Positions 1 to 8,427 of a stretch of 64,000 nt of DNA are shown one piece after another. The notes under the pieces were generated by a model that saw nothing but the letters and a program-made list of their open reading frames with translations, did no database searches and was not told where the DNA came from. Position 1 is the first letter of the stretch; each line of letters starts with the position of its first letter. This stretch comes from Magnetofaba australis IT-1 (lineage in GTDB: Bacteria > Pseudomonadota > Magnetococcia > Magnetococcales > Magnetococcaceae): NCBI RefSeq assembly GCF_002109495.1, contig NZ_LVJN01000021.1:434001-498000 (forward strand), in the 5' to 3' direction. Made by a program: the position numbers and the translations under genes.

Positions 1-164
1 TGCGCCAGCCCCTGGCGGATGGCGGCGCGGCGCAACATCGCCTCCAGCGTTGCGGCCACATCGGCGCTGTGGTCGGCGATGGAGAGGGTGGCGCTGACCT
101 TGCCGCTCGCATCGCGGGTCAATTTGCCCCAGGGGATATTCTTTAAGTGATTATCTTCCAACAT
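1..164 (-). CDS. cas3: Probable CRISPR-associated Cas3, N-terminal fragment (runs off window)
   Basis: An open frame starts with ATG at 164 and continues through the left edge, giving 54 residues. The start reads MLEDNHLKNIPWGKL, followed by IADHSADVAATLEAMLRR. A WGK motif followed by a conserved H-x-x-DVAA helix is what I expect at the N-terminus of Cas3 HD nuclease domains, where the His and Asp help bind metal. The helicase part and the rest of any cas operon would lie at lower coordinates, outside the window. The gene points away from the window and about 150 bases separate it from the FGE-like gene. No CRISPR repeats lie in that gap. With only 54 residues the call rests on motif spacing; another HD-domain protein is possible. 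Confidence 0.5.
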   Translation of the reverse strand, partial: MLEDNHLKNIPWGKLTRDASGKVSATLSIADHSADVAATLEAMLRRAAIRQGLA

Positions 165-314
165 AGACTGGACTTTCCAAGTCATATTGCTATGCAAAGG
201 AGGTGTATAGGATTATTGATGTATCGTGTGGTCTTGTCAATCAGTCGCCGGATGAACAGATCTGTTGCAGATAATTTTTATTATTGCGTCAGGATCTCAA
301 TTGAACAGGCGCAA

Positions 315-1622
315 TCACTCCGCTTGCGCCGCTTGCGGCGCCTCCATCACCAGACGGAAGCCGACAAAATTGTAGCGCCTTTTCGGCCAACGCGGGGAGC
401 GCATGCTGGCGCGGGTCATAATGTGCCAGGCATACCAACTGGCGCCGCGGAAGACGGCGTAGCGACCCACGGGCGGCCCCTGGGGATCCTGCAGCGGCGT
501 GGGCGTGGTTTCCAAATAGGGGGTGTACCAATCCTGCGCCCATTCGCTGACATTGCCGATTATATCGTAGACGCCCAGGGAGTTGGGGGCAAAGCAACCG
601 GCTGGCGCGGTATGGCCGAAACCGTCGTCACATTGGAAAAACGACTGAAAATTCTCATTGAGAGCGATATTGAGCGCCCGGTCGGCCAGATTCTCGCCCT
701 GACACACCGCCGCCGCGTTGGGATCCTGATAGGGCTTTACCGGGCTTTGGCTGGCCACATACTCCCACTGCGCTTCGCTGGGCAGAGTGAACTGTTGTCC
801 GCTCTTTGCGCTGAGCCAGCGGGCGAAAGCTTTGGCCTGTGCTTGGCTGATACAGGTCACCGGGTGTGTCTCCGCCTGCGCAAAACCTGGATTCCGCCAA
901 CTCAGGCCATCTCGATAATCGTAATGGGTGTTGTTTGAACTGATGCGCAAGAAATAGCACCCAGCCGACTCCTCTTCGCCCCCGGTTTCGCGCACAAACT
1001 GGCGGTACTGCGCCACGGTCACTTCGCGGGCGGCCATGCGGAAGGGGCTGACGCACACCGTGTGCGGCGGCCCCTCATCGGAGTGATGCCACTTGCCGCT
1101 GTCGGCGCCCATCTGGAAGCAGCCGCCGGGGATATCCACCAACGCCATGTCGGTGTGCGGTTCAATCCAGCCGCTGGCGCCCGGGGGCAGACCTGTGGGC
1201 GGCGGGCAATCGGTCGATTTGCGCGGGGTCTGTTGCGGCAAGGCCCCCGGCGCGCTGGTGAGCTGCAGGGCGTTGTCTGTCGCCGCGCCGGGTTGTGCGG
1301 CGACCAAATGCGGAAATGGCTCGGTAGGGGAAAACAGCGCGCCGATCCAAACCGGCGCCGCCAGCCAGAGCGCAGCAAAGCCGCCCGCCAGCAGGATTTT
1401 GTGCGCCGTCTTCAGGGAGGAGCGTTCGCGCAGCAGGAACAGCCCCACCGCGCCCAGCGCGAGCCCATTGAGAAACCAGGCCAGCAGCGCATACCCGGGA
1501 ACAATCTGGTCGAAATAGGCGGAGAGCTGCAACTCTCCCCAAAACAGCGCCAGCACCAGAATGCGCGCCGGCACATAGAGGCCGAAAATCAGAATAACAA
1601 GAATGAGCTGACGCACGATCAC
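315..1622 (-). CDS. Membrane-anchored FGE/SUMF1-fold protein, second copy
   Basis: 435 residues. The start is a GTG at 1622 that overlaps the upstream stop (GTGA), with GGAGGA about 7 bases before it. Two to three hydrophobic segments fill residues 1-100. A proline-rich linker follows, then a formylglycine-generating-enzyme-like domain from about residue 155, opening with VDIPGGCFQMG and containing LPSEAQWEY, GNVSEWAQDW and the closing VGFRLVME. The fold is clear, but the C-terminal Cys pair that true sulfatase-activating enzymes use is not visible: the region RASMRSPRWPKRRYNFVGFR has no Cys. A catalytic role is therefore doubtful, and a sensor or binding role like TagR of type VI secretion is more likely. 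It is last in the signalling operon and is a tandem paralogue of the next gene. Confidence 0.85.
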   Translation of the reverse strand: MIVRQLILVILIFGLYVPARILVLALFWGELQLSAYFDQIVPGYALLAWFLNGLALGAVGLFLLRERSSLKTAHKILLAGGFAALWLAAPVWIGALFSPTEPFPHLVAAQPGAATDNALQLTSAPGALPQQTPRKSTDCPPPTGLPPGASGWIEPHTDMALVDIPGGCFQMGADSGKWHHSDEGPPHTVCVSPFRMAAREVTVAQYRQFVRETGGEEESAGCYFLRISSNNTHYDYRDGLSWRNPGFAQAETHPVTCISQAQAKAFARWLSAKSGQQFTLPSEAQWEYVASQSPVKPYQDPNAAAVCQGENLADRALNIALNENFQSFFQCDDGFGHTAPAGCFAPNSLGVYDIIGNVSEWAQDWYTPYLETTPTPLQDPQGPPVGRYAVFRGASWYAWHIMTRASMRSPRWPKRRYNFVGFRLVMEAPQAAQAE

Positions 1623-2983
1623 GGCGCCGTCCTCCGGGTCATCACCAGCCGCATGCCCAAGGTGCTGTCGCTGTGGTTGGGATAATCCACGCCGCGCCGC
1701 GCCGCGCGCACCCCTTTGGGATAACAGCGCCAACAGCCGCCGCGCGTCACATTCATGCGTCCGCGCGTCTGGCGCGGGTTGATGCGCGCAGGCCCCGCTT
1801 GCAGATACGCTGCATAGCGCGCCTTATCGGCAGGTTCGGCGTCGCGCAGCAAAGCGTCGTTGATCCAGCCGATGGCCTCGGCGTCGGGGTAGACCGCATA
1901 GAAGTCGCTGGTCCATTCGGAAACATTGCCCAACATGTCATGCAGACCAAAAGCGTTGGCGCGGTAGCGTCCCACCCCTTGCGTCCACACTGCGCCATCT
2001 TCGCAGTTGTGACGACGCCCGCTGGAGCCTTGCCAACCGGTGGCGTAGATGAAGCTCTGGTCCAGCACGTTTTCATAGCCACATGCGCGGCTGGCTTTGT
2101 CCCACACCCGCCGCAGCGGCGAGCCAGCGCGGGCGGCGTACTCCCACTGCGCTTCGCTGGGCAGCGCGTAGGTCACTCCCGTGTTGCGCTGGTTGAGCCA
2201 GTGCACATAGGCGCTGGCGTCATGCCAACTGATGCAGGTTACGGGGTGATCAGCCTGCTGATCAAAGCCCGGCGCGCGCCAACTGGTCCCATTTTGGTAA
2301 TCAAAATAGTGTTGCGCCACCTGATAGACTCGGCATCCGCCGCGCGTCTCCGCCGAAGTGAGCGCGCGCCTGCCAAATTGCGCGCGCTCATCCATGTAGC
2401 GTTTGAACTGCCCCACGGTGGTTTCGAACTTGGCCATCCAGAACCCATCCACGCAGGTGCGGGTGCGCGGACCCTCATCCATTTTGCGCCCATTCTCGTC
2501 TGCGGGACTGCCCATCTGGAAGCAGCCGCCGGGGATCTTCACAAACACGGCGTCGCTGATGGGATCCACCCAGGTGTTGGCGTCCTTGGCGGGCGCATGG
2601 TTTTGCGCCGGGGGCCCGCTGGCAGGCTGGGGCTTTTTGTTCAGAGCAGGCAGCTGCAGACGCGCCTGTTGCATGAACTCACCCTGGTTCCAGGGCAGAT
2701 AGGCGCTCAGGTAGAGGGTCGATCCCAGCCACAGGATATAGCCGGAGAAGAGAATCAGGACGAAGCGTTGGGATTGCGCGCGCGGCAGTTCGCGAAACGC
2801 CAGATAGCCGCCCATGCCGATCACCACGCCATGCACGAACCAGGAGAGCGGCGGGGCCGCGCGCGCCAGCGAATCGAACAGCGGGCTCAGTTGCAGCAGC
2901 GCCCACAGCAGCAGGCCCAGCAGGAGCTTGGACAGCAGCGCCATCACCACCATGAGCAGCGCCAGTAACGCCAGACGCTTCAT
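1619..2983 (-). CDS. Membrane-anchored FGE/SUMF1-fold protein, first copy
   Basis: 454 residues. Residues 1-100 hold two to three membrane segments, including LALLALLMVVMALLSKLLLG. A low-complexity linker follows, then an FGE-sulfatase-type domain from about residue 140 (VFVKIPGGCFQMGSPADENG, LPSEAQWEYAARAG, GNVSEWTSDF, ending LGMRLVMTRR). The layout matches its downstream neighbour, so the two look like a tandem duplication. The usual catalytic cysteines near the C-terminus are missing: the closing part reads GVRAARRGVDYPNHSDS. A Cys-containing GGCWRCYP segment sits a little earlier. It starts 4 bases after the kinase stop and overlaps the following gene. Likely role, by inference: an extracytoplasmic sensor or partner of the kinase. 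Confidence 0.85.
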   Translation of the reverse strand: MKRLALLALLMVVMALLSKLLLGLLLWALLQLSPLFDSLARAAPPLSWFVHGVVIGMGGYLAFRELPRAQSQRFVLILFSGYILWLGSTLYLSAYLPWNQGEFMQQARLQLPALNKKPQPASGPPAQNHAPAKDANTWVDPISDAVFVKIPGGCFQMGSPADENGRKMDEGPRTRTCVDGFWMAKFETTVGQFKRYMDERAQFGRRALTSAETRGGCRVYQVAQHYFDYQNGTSWRAPGFDQQADHPVTCISWHDASAYVHWLNQRNTGVTYALPSEAQWEYAARAGSPLRRVWDKASRACGYENVLDQSFIYATGWQGSSGRRHNCEDGAVWTQGVGRYRANAFGLHDMLGNVSEWTSDFYAVYPDAEAIGWINDALLRDAEPADKARYAAYLQAGPARINPRQTRGRMNVTRGGCWRCYPKGVRAARRGVDYPNHSDSTLGMRLVMTRRTAP

Positions 2984-2986
2984 GGC

Positions 2987-5626
2987 TTACGCCTCATCGG
3001 AGAAGGCCGCTTCATCGCGCTTTTTCTGCGCCCGCTGCATCGCCTGAGCGATGAAGAAACTCAGCACAACCGCCAATCCCAGGCTGGCCCAGTTAAGGGG
3101 GGTGTTGGCGAATATCGACTGATTGTAGCCCACAGCTTTGAGAAAGCCGGTGAGGCTGGCGTGCAGCAGCATGTCGTGGTCGGAGTTGGGCAGCAGAGTG
3201 ACCTCCGCCAACCACAGCGCGCCGCGCAGCAAGCCCATGGCGGCGCCCACCACAAAGCCCCCCTTGAGGCTGCGGATGAGCATGTTGCGCCAGGGCGGAA
3301 CCACGCGATAGGAAATGGGAATCACCACAACGCCGCCATTGAGGTTGAAGCGGAGTTTGGCGCTGTATTCGGCATCCATGGGCAGATGGCGCGGCTCCAC
3401 CGCCACCGCGATCTCCCCCTCCCCCTCCACGGTTTTGTGATTCACCGACACCACGCGGTTGGGGTCGTCCAGCAGCACCGAGCCAAACAGATAGCCCCGC
3501 GCCACATTGCGCAGGGTAACCCGCAGGATTTTGCGCTGCTCCCCATGCACGCGGCCAAACTTCAGCTCCTGCACCGAACAGCGCAGTTGCGGCGGCGGCA
3601 GATCCGGGTCCAATGCGCCCAGCAGAATCTCCAACTTCACCGCAGCGGAGAAGTCCGGGTTGTCGAGAATCTCGTCCAGCGCGGCCAGATCCATTTTGCC
3701 GGTGGCCGCCAGCCAGGCGCGAATCCACCCCTCCTGCAACCAACCCCGTCCCTGTTCGGTGGTTTGCGCGTCCTGATCGATCCACGCCGCCAGCGCTTTG
3801 GGTTCGCTGATGGGCTGCTTGATGAAGGGGAACGGTAGCTCGGGATAGAAGCGCCACGCCGCGCCGTAGGCCAACTGCTTGTCCGGCGGCGCCTGGGCGA
3901 TCAGCGCCTCCAGGAACGCCGCATCCGCCTCCCAATTGGGGAACTGCGCCACCGCCAGCCACGCCGCCAGCACGCCATCGCGCACGCACTCGCTTAACAG
4001 CGGTTCAAACGCCGGATCCTTGTGCAGCGCGCGCCCCAGATCAGCGGGCTGTTCGATGCGATGTCGTCCCAGGGTCAGTGCGGTAAACGTTTCATCGAGC
4101 AGAAAGCGCAGCGCCACCTGCTGCATGCGCGGCCCGCCATCAGCGATGCGTCTGTGCAGATCGCGCAGTCGCGCCGCCAGCGCGGCATTGTGTCCGGTCA
4201 GTTGCGAAGCGGCGACCCACGCCGCCAGTTTGCCGCTATTGAACAGCGTGACAATGGCGTCGGTCTGCTGCTCCTGGCGCAGCAGGTCGATGAGTTCGCC
4301 CAGGGAGTGGAGCGCCCGCTTGCCCACCGGCAGCGGCGTGGTCGGGTCCAGCATCAGTTTGAGCCGCCACACTCCCAGTTCCGGCTGCTCGGTGTCGTTC
4401 TCCTGGATCTCCTCCACTTCGGCGGCCAGCTCGGGGCTGAAGTGGTCGAAGATCCAGCGCCGCACGTCGCCGCGGAACAGATGGCGCGCGGCGTCGAAGG
4501 CGTCCAGACTGGCGGCCAGCTCCTTGAGATTGGTGGCTTGGGGATAGCCCGGATAGGGGTGGGATTTGCCCGCCAGCAGATCCGGCTTCCAGGGGCGGCC
4601 CTGGTTGTCCAACACCGCCTCGCCGCCCAGCCACTGGCGCAGTTGCGCATAACCCCAGCGATTGCCCGGATCCACCTGCAACAGACCACTGAGCAGGGTG
4701 CGGAAACGTTCCGACAGCCCGGTTTCTGAAATGGGGACGCGCCCCTCCACATGGGCCACCGAGATCTGCAACGGGTGCATGCCGTCAAACGGCGAGGCGC
4801 CCAGCACCAGGTGCAGCAGGGAGATGCCCAGGGCGTAGAAGTCGGTGGGCGGCCCCACCTCGTTGCGACTGAGCATCTCCGGCGCGGCGTAGTCCAGGGT
4901 GAAGTGGAAGGCGCGGGTTTTGTGGGCGCCATCGGCCTCCTCCTCCAGAATCGAGCTGATGCCGAAATCGGCGATCACCGCTTCGGTGCGCTCGGCGTCG
5001 CGGAAGAAGAGGTTGCCCGGTTTGATGTCGCGATGGACGATGTTCTGGGTATGGCAGTAGCGCAGCCCCTCCACCAGATTGGGCAGCCACTGCTCCAACA
5101 GGCGCGTTTCATCCACCGGCGCCAGCGCCTTGAGTTCGCCGCCGCGACAGTACTCCATCACCTCGAAGAAGCGTCCGCCCCAGGCGCCGAACGCCTGCAG
5201 GCTCACCACCCCCGGGTGGGTCAGACCCAGCAGTTGTTCGAGCACCGCGCGTTTGGGCGAGATGTGGAAACGGTAGAATTTGAGAATCACCGTCTCGCCG
5301 GTCAGGGCGTTGCGACAGCGGTAGATCTCCGCCTCGCCCGAGCCCACCCCCAGCGGTCCGGCCTCGACCTGGTATTTGTCATCCACCAGATCGCCGATCT
5401 TCAGTTGCAGCGCCTCCAGGGTGGGTTCGGCGGCGTCAAACCGCTCGGTGACCTCGGCCAGCGCCGCAGGGTCGATCTTGGCGGGCTCGGCGGCGTCAAA
5501 CCGCTCGGTGACGCTGGCGTGTTGCGGCGGGTCAAATCGCTCGGTGACGGATTTGGCGGCGGATGGCTGCGCGGCGTCATCGAAGCGTTGGGTGACTTGT
5601 GGGGATTGCTTGTCGCTCTCGCTCAT
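2987..5626 (-). CDS. Membrane-attached Ser/Thr protein kinase with N-terminal VTxRFD repeats
   Basis: 879 residues. Residues 1-75 carry four copies of VT(E/Q)RFD, with threonines at 12, 28, 40 and 60. The Hanks-type kinase domain runs from about 85 to 345: a glycine loop (GPLGVGSGEAEIY), an ATP lysine in VILKFYR, catalytic HRDIKPGNLFF, IADFGIS and DYAAPEM, so it looks active. A long helical region follows (about 370-690), then a beta-rich segment, then two hydrophobic segments near 790-815 and 845-865 that should fix it to the inner membrane. The FHA and PP2C genes lie just upstream and the FGE-fold proteins just downstream, a set like PpkA/PppA/Fha/TagR. The repeats are likely autophosphorylation sites (inference). 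The start has only a weak GGGA ribosome site and is preceded by a hairpin repeat element. Confidence 0.9.
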   Translation of the reverse strand: MSESDKQSPQVTQRFDDAAQPSAAKSVTERFDPPQHASVTERFDAAEPAKIDPAALAEVTERFDAAEPTLEALQLKIGDLVDDKYQVEAGPLGVGSGEAEIYRCRNALTGETVILKFYRFHISPKRAVLEQLLGLTHPGVVSLQAFGAWGGRFFEVMEYCRGGELKALAPVDETRLLEQWLPNLVEGLRYCHTQNIVHRDIKPGNLFFRDAERTEAVIADFGISSILEEEADGAHKTRAFHFTLDYAAPEMLSRNEVGPPTDFYALGISLLHLVLGASPFDGMHPLQISVAHVEGRVPISETGLSERFRTLLSGLLQVDPGNRWGYAQLRQWLGGEAVLDNQGRPWKPDLLAGKSHPYPGYPQATNLKELAASLDAFDAARHLFRGDVRRWIFDHFSPELAAEVEEIQENDTEQPELGVWRLKLMLDPTTPLPVGKRALHSLGELIDLLRQEQQTDAIVTLFNSGKLAAWVAASQLTGHNAALAARLRDLHRRIADGGPRMQQVALRFLLDETFTALTLGRHRIEQPADLGRALHKDPAFEPLLSECVRDGVLAAWLAVAQFPNWEADAAFLEALIAQAPPDKQLAYGAAWRFYPELPFPFIKQPISEPKALAAWIDQDAQTTEQGRGWLQEGWIRAWLAATGKMDLAALDEILDNPDFSAAVKLEILLGALDPDLPPPQLRCSVQELKFGRVHGEQRKILRVTLRNVARGYLFGSVLLDDPNRVVSVNHKTVEGEGEIAVAVEPRHLPMDAEYSAKLRFNLNGGVVVIPISYRVVPPWRNMLIRSLKGGFVVGAAMGLLRGALWLAEVTLLPNSDHDMLLHASLTGFLKAVGYNQSIFANTPLNWASLGLAVVLSFFIAQAMQRAQKKRDEAAFSDEA

Positions 5627-5649
5627 TCGTTCGTCCCATCCGCCAAATA

Positions 5650-5957
5650 GGTCCTGCCATAGCCGTTGGCATTCAAAAGTGAAACCTGGGGAGCTGTAAG
5701 ATATCGAGGGCTACGCCCTCGAGCTCTCAAGATCAAAAGCCAAACCGTGGGGCGCCGCCCCACACCCCGCAGGGGGCGCGGCCCCCAGACGATTTGGCAG
5801 GATTGCCAAATCGGACTCGCGCAAGCGAGCCCGAAGGGTGAGGGCCATGGATGGCCCGAATCACCCCGCCGCCGACCAGTCGGCGGCCAATAGTCAGCAC
5901 AAGCTCCACCGACATCACGCAAACATTGATCGTTCTGTCAATTTTGGTTTTGACTCA
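5650..5957 (+). repeat. Type A modular hairpin repeat (copy A1) with inserted D module
   Basis: The head CATAGCCGTTGGCATTCAAAAG leads into a palindrome around ATATCGAGGGC (5701-5723). Then come GTGGGGCGCCGCCCCAC, GCAGGGGGCGCGGCCCCC, a 74-base D module (5791-5864) and the GCCGCCGACCAGTCGGCGGC palindrome. The tail TCACGCAAACATTG...TTCTGTCAATTTTGGTTT closes it. It fills the gap between the kinase start and the type B array. No gene is seen here. The ends resemble those of the copies that have recognisable terminal inverted repeats. Confidence 0.8.
5791..5864 (+). repeat. D module inside repeat A1
   Basis: 74 bases bounded by GATTTGG and CCGAATC. It contains the hairpins GATTTGGCAGGATTGCCAAATC and a GGGCCATGGATGGCCC palindrome. 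The same module occurs at 53194-53266 in a type A repeat of opposite orientation. Confidence 0.7.
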
Positions 5958-6025
5958 CTATTAATATTCGCTCATAAATAGTTGAATATGCGCATAAATT
6001 TTGTCAGCGCACAAAACCAAACTAA

Positions 6026-6120
6026 TGGGGGTCCAGGGGAATCATTCCCCTGGTGGGTCCAGGGCAAAGCCCTGGCGGGTCGAGGGCGGCGCCCTCGTGG
6101 GGTCTGGGGCAAAGCCCCAG
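6026..6120 (+). repeat. Type B hairpin array (four palindromes)
   Basis: Four perfect palindromes follow one another: 6033-6053, 6059-6075, 6081-6097 and 6104-6120. They are joined by TGGGT, CGGGT and TGGGGT and followed by a pyrimidine run CCTCTTTTC. The array lies downstream of the PP2C gene, between it and the kinase gene, and holds no coding sequence. Downstream of a minus-strand gene it could also act in transcript ending or stability. Confidence 0.8.
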
Positions 6121-6170
6121 CCTCTTTTCCCTGCCATCAGTGTTTGATTTTAACCAAGTAGGTAAACTGT

Positions 6171-6980
6171 TCAGCCCGCTGAATCTTCGTGCAGACGCAG
6201 CAGAATCACCGATTGATTGTCATGCCCACCCGCCGCTGTGGCGGCGTCCAGCAGCGCTTGCCCCATCCGCTCCAAGGGCGCGTCGTCTGCGGCGCACAAC
6301 GCCTCCATGCGACTCTCGCCCAACAGGTCGTGCACGCCGTCCGAGCAGACCAGCAGCACATCGCCCCCACGCAGCTCCGGCCCCGGCTCGATGCGACACT
6401 GAAACGACGCCAACCCCACATGGTTGGTGAGCACATGGCGCTGGCCCGACTGCTCGGCCTGATCCTGGGAGAGCTGGCCGGCGTCCATGGCCATGCGGGT
6501 GGCCGAATCATCCAGCGTGAGCAGACGCAACAGACCGTTGCGCAGACGGTAGACGCGGCTGTCGCCGGCGTTGAACACCCAATAGCCGTGAGGGGTGAGG
6601 CACGCCCCGCTCAGGGTGCAACCCATGCGCGCCCACTCGGGACGGCTGGCCGCCGCTTGCAACACGGTGTCGTTGGCGCGCTGAATGGCGTCGCGCAGGG
6701 TCTCCACAAACGCCTCCGGCGCGGCCTTGGTGACGCCGTGAAAGTGGCGCTCCAGCGTGCGCAGGGCCAACTGACTGGCCACCTCCCCCGCCGACGCCCC
6801 GCCGATGCCGTCGGCCACCGCCAGCAGCACGCCGACGCTCTGCAACGCCTCGTCATCCGCATCCAGCCACAGCGTCATGCGGCCCCGATTTTTGACGTAG
6901 CGATCCAGCAGCAGATGGTCCTCATTGTGTTCGCGCACCGGTCCGGTGGCGGTATGGCCATACGCTTCAAAGCGCGCCAT
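6171..6980 (-). CDS. PP2C-family protein phosphatase
   Basis: 269 residues, the usual length for a stand-alone bacterial PP2C (Stp/PppA type). The metal and phosphate residues are in place: R and NED in GPVREHNEDHLLLD, VADGIGG, GDSRVYRLRNG, CSDGVHDLL and GGHDNQSVILL near the C-terminus. No membrane segment is seen, so it should be cytoplasmic. The ATG at 6980 overlaps the stop of the FHA gene (ATGA), so the two are translationally coupled. It probably removes phosphate from the kinase and the FHA protein of the same cluster (inference from context). A repeat-filled gap of about 540 bases separates it from the kinase gene downstream. Confidence 0.92.
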   Translation of the reverse strand: MARFEAYGHTATGPVREHNEDHLLLDRYVKNRGRMTLWLDADDEALQSVGVLLAVADGIGGASAGEVASQLALRTLERHFHGVTKAAPEAFVETLRDAIQRANDTVLQAAASRPEWARMGCTLSGACLTPHGYWVFNAGDSRVYRLRNGLLRLLTLDDSATRMAMDAGQLSQDQAEQSGQRHVLTNHVGLASFQCRIEPGPELRGGDVLLVCSDGVHDLLGESRMEALCAADDAPLERMGQALLDAATAAGGHDNQSVILLRLHEDSAG

Positions 6981-7597
6981 CAGAGGATTCTCACATGCAG
7001 CGTCACCCCCGAGAGGGTGAGTTTGTCGCCATTGCTCAGAGGCAGCGTCGCCCCCGGCGCCGCCTTGTCGTTATTGACGAAGGTGGGGTTGGTGAAGGCG
7101 CCGCCGAACAGGGCTTGATCGATGGCGGTCACCCGCCACTGGTCCGCCTCATACACAAAGCGGCAGTGGTTGCGGTGCACGTGTTTGACGCCGGGCAGCG
7201 ACAGCGGCAGGCGGATGTGGGCGGCGCGGGAGTCGTGCTCCTGGCCCACGATCCAGCCATCGCGCACCGTATAGCGTTCGCCGCTCTCCAGCAGCTCCAG
7301 AATCAGGTCCGGTCGCGGTTCAAAGCGGGTGGTGACGCCGCTGGCGGAGGAGAGTTGCGGCGCGGGGTCTGATGCGGCGACAACAACAGGCGGCGCATCA
7401 ACGGGGGCGCTCGGCGACGCTTCGGCGGCAACGGACGGCGGCGCGGCGGCGGCGGATTCCGCTTCCGGCTCCGGCGGCGGGCGATCCGGCGCGCTGGTGG
7501 GCGGCACCGCGCCAAGGAATTCGGCGTCAACCTCGCACAGGTCGGCCTCCTCGGGATTCTCATGACCGCATTTGGGACAGATTTTGATATAGCGCAT
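6980..7597 (-). CDS. FHA-domain protein with N-terminal zinc-ribbon-like motif
   Basis: 205 residues. The N-terminus CPKCGHENPEEADLCEVD resembles a zinc ribbon whose fourth Cys is replaced by Asp. A Pro/Ala-rich linker (31-85) follows, then VTTRFE at 88-93, then an FHA domain (about 105-205) with WIVGQEHDSR, HRNHCRF and a closing DKLTLSGVTLHVRIL. The FHA GR and SxxH motifs are only partly kept (GQ; RNH). VTTRFE matches the four VT(E/Q)RFD repeats of the kinase, a layout like the phospho-threonine motif in front of the FHA domain of GarA/OdhI. It overlaps the phosphatase gene by 4 bases. Likely role: reader of kinase phosphorylation. The start lacks a strong ribosome site. Confidence 0.85.
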   Translation of the reverse strand: MRYIKICPKCGHENPEEADLCEVDAEFLGAVPPTSAPDRPPPEPEAESAAAAPPSVAAEASPSAPVDAPPVVVAASDPAPQLSSASGVTTRFEPRPDLILELLESGERYTVRDGWIVGQEHDSRAAHIRLPLSLPGVKHVHRNHCRFVYEADQWRVTAIDQALFGGAFTNPTFVNNDKAAPGATLPLSNGDKLTLSGVTLHVRIL

Positions 7598-7641
7598 CGG
7601 TTTTTATTCTTTAAGTCAGTTATTTGGGATGATGAAAGAGA

Positions 7642-7756
7642 CTGGGGCTTCGCCCCAGACCCCATGAGGGCTCCGCCCTCAACCCGCCAGGGCTCCGCCC
7701 TGGACCCGGCAGGGCTCCGCCCTGCACCCGCCAGGGAAATGATTTCCCTGGACCCT
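7642..7756 (-). repeat. Type B hairpin array (five palindromes)
   Basis: Read on the minus strand: CCAGGGAAATCATTTCCCTGG, GCAGGGCGGAGCCCTGC, CCAGGGCGGAGCCCTGG, TGAGGGCGGAGCCCTCA and CTGGGGCGAAGCCCCAG. The linkers are CGGGT (three times) and TGGGGT, and a pyrimidine tail TCTCTTTCATC follows. The array sits inside the signalling operon between the radical SAM and FHA genes, which are on the same strand. Confidence 0.85.
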
Positions 7757-7758
7757 CG

Positions 7759-8427
7759 TTAGTTTTCGTTCGGCGTTGGCGTGGCGTTTGTCGCTTTGCT
7801 TTGAGACGTGGAATCCTTTGGCAGCATCTGGTGATACGCCTCGCGCTGCGTTGGCGATAGCACGCCGATCAACCACGCCGCGCCGTTCTCCCCCACCCCC
7901 AGATTGGCCAGTGGCGGCGATTCGCTCAAAACCTGGCGTTTTACTATCCGCCCCCGCGCCGTGAGCGCGATCAAGCGCTGATTGGCGCTGCCCGCCAGCG
8001 GCTCCCAGCTGGGCTGATCGCGCCGAAATGGGCCATCAATCAACAGATCCGTCTGCGCCAACAGCGCCCGCTGCGCCGCGCCCGCCTCCAGCAGTTGCGC
8101 ATGGGTGTAGCCGCTGAACGCCATCACCGTCCACGCCGGACGCGCCGCCCGCACCCTCTGCAGCAGCGCCGCCAGCGCAGCGGCCTGATCAAACGGCTCG
8201 CCGCCGCTGAGGGTCAGCCCATCCAACGCCTCCGGCAGATCCAACAGATGCGCCGCCAGATCCGCCGTCGCCACCCACTGTCCGCTATCGCGCGCTTGCA
8301 ACTGCGGGGTGACGCACCCCGGGCAGGCCAACGCGCACCCCGCTGTCCACAGCGCCGCGCGTCGCCCCGGCCCCAGCGCCGTCACCGGCTGGGCGATGTG
8401 GCTCAAACGCACGCGCCCGGTGTTCAC
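7759..8427 (-). CDS. Radical SAM activase-like protein (NrdG-related)
   Basis: 222 residues. A CX3CX2C cluster lies in TAGCALACPGC near residues 30-37 and should bind the [4Fe-4S]/SAM centre. LTLSGGEPFDQ is the usual GGE motif, and LLIDGPFRRDQPSWEPLAGS resembles the anaerobic ribonucleotide reductase activase NrdG. No NrdD is present in the window, and the gene is coupled to the AAA+ ATPase by a GTGA overlap (GTG start at 8427). It is therefore more likely to modify a partner protein of this cluster than to serve ribonucleotide reduction; the target is unknown. After the gene comes a five-hairpin array before the FHA gene. Confidence 0.8.
   Translation of the reverse strand: MNTGRVRLSHIAQPVTALGPGRRAALWTAGCALACPGCVTPQLQARDSGQWVATADLAAHLLDLPEALDGLTLSGGEPFDQAAALAALLQRVRAARPAWTVMAFSGYTHAQLLEAGAAQRALLAQTDLLIDGPFRRDQPSWEPLAGSANQRLIALTARGRIVKRQVLSESPPLANLGVGENGAAWLIGVLSPTQREAYHQMLPKDSTSQSKATNATPTPNEN

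Noticed and set aside
6026-6120. Hairpin arrays considered as a CRISPR array
   Set aside because: The constant parts are 5-6-base linkers and the variable parts are palindromes. There is no 28-37-base direct repeat with unique spacers.
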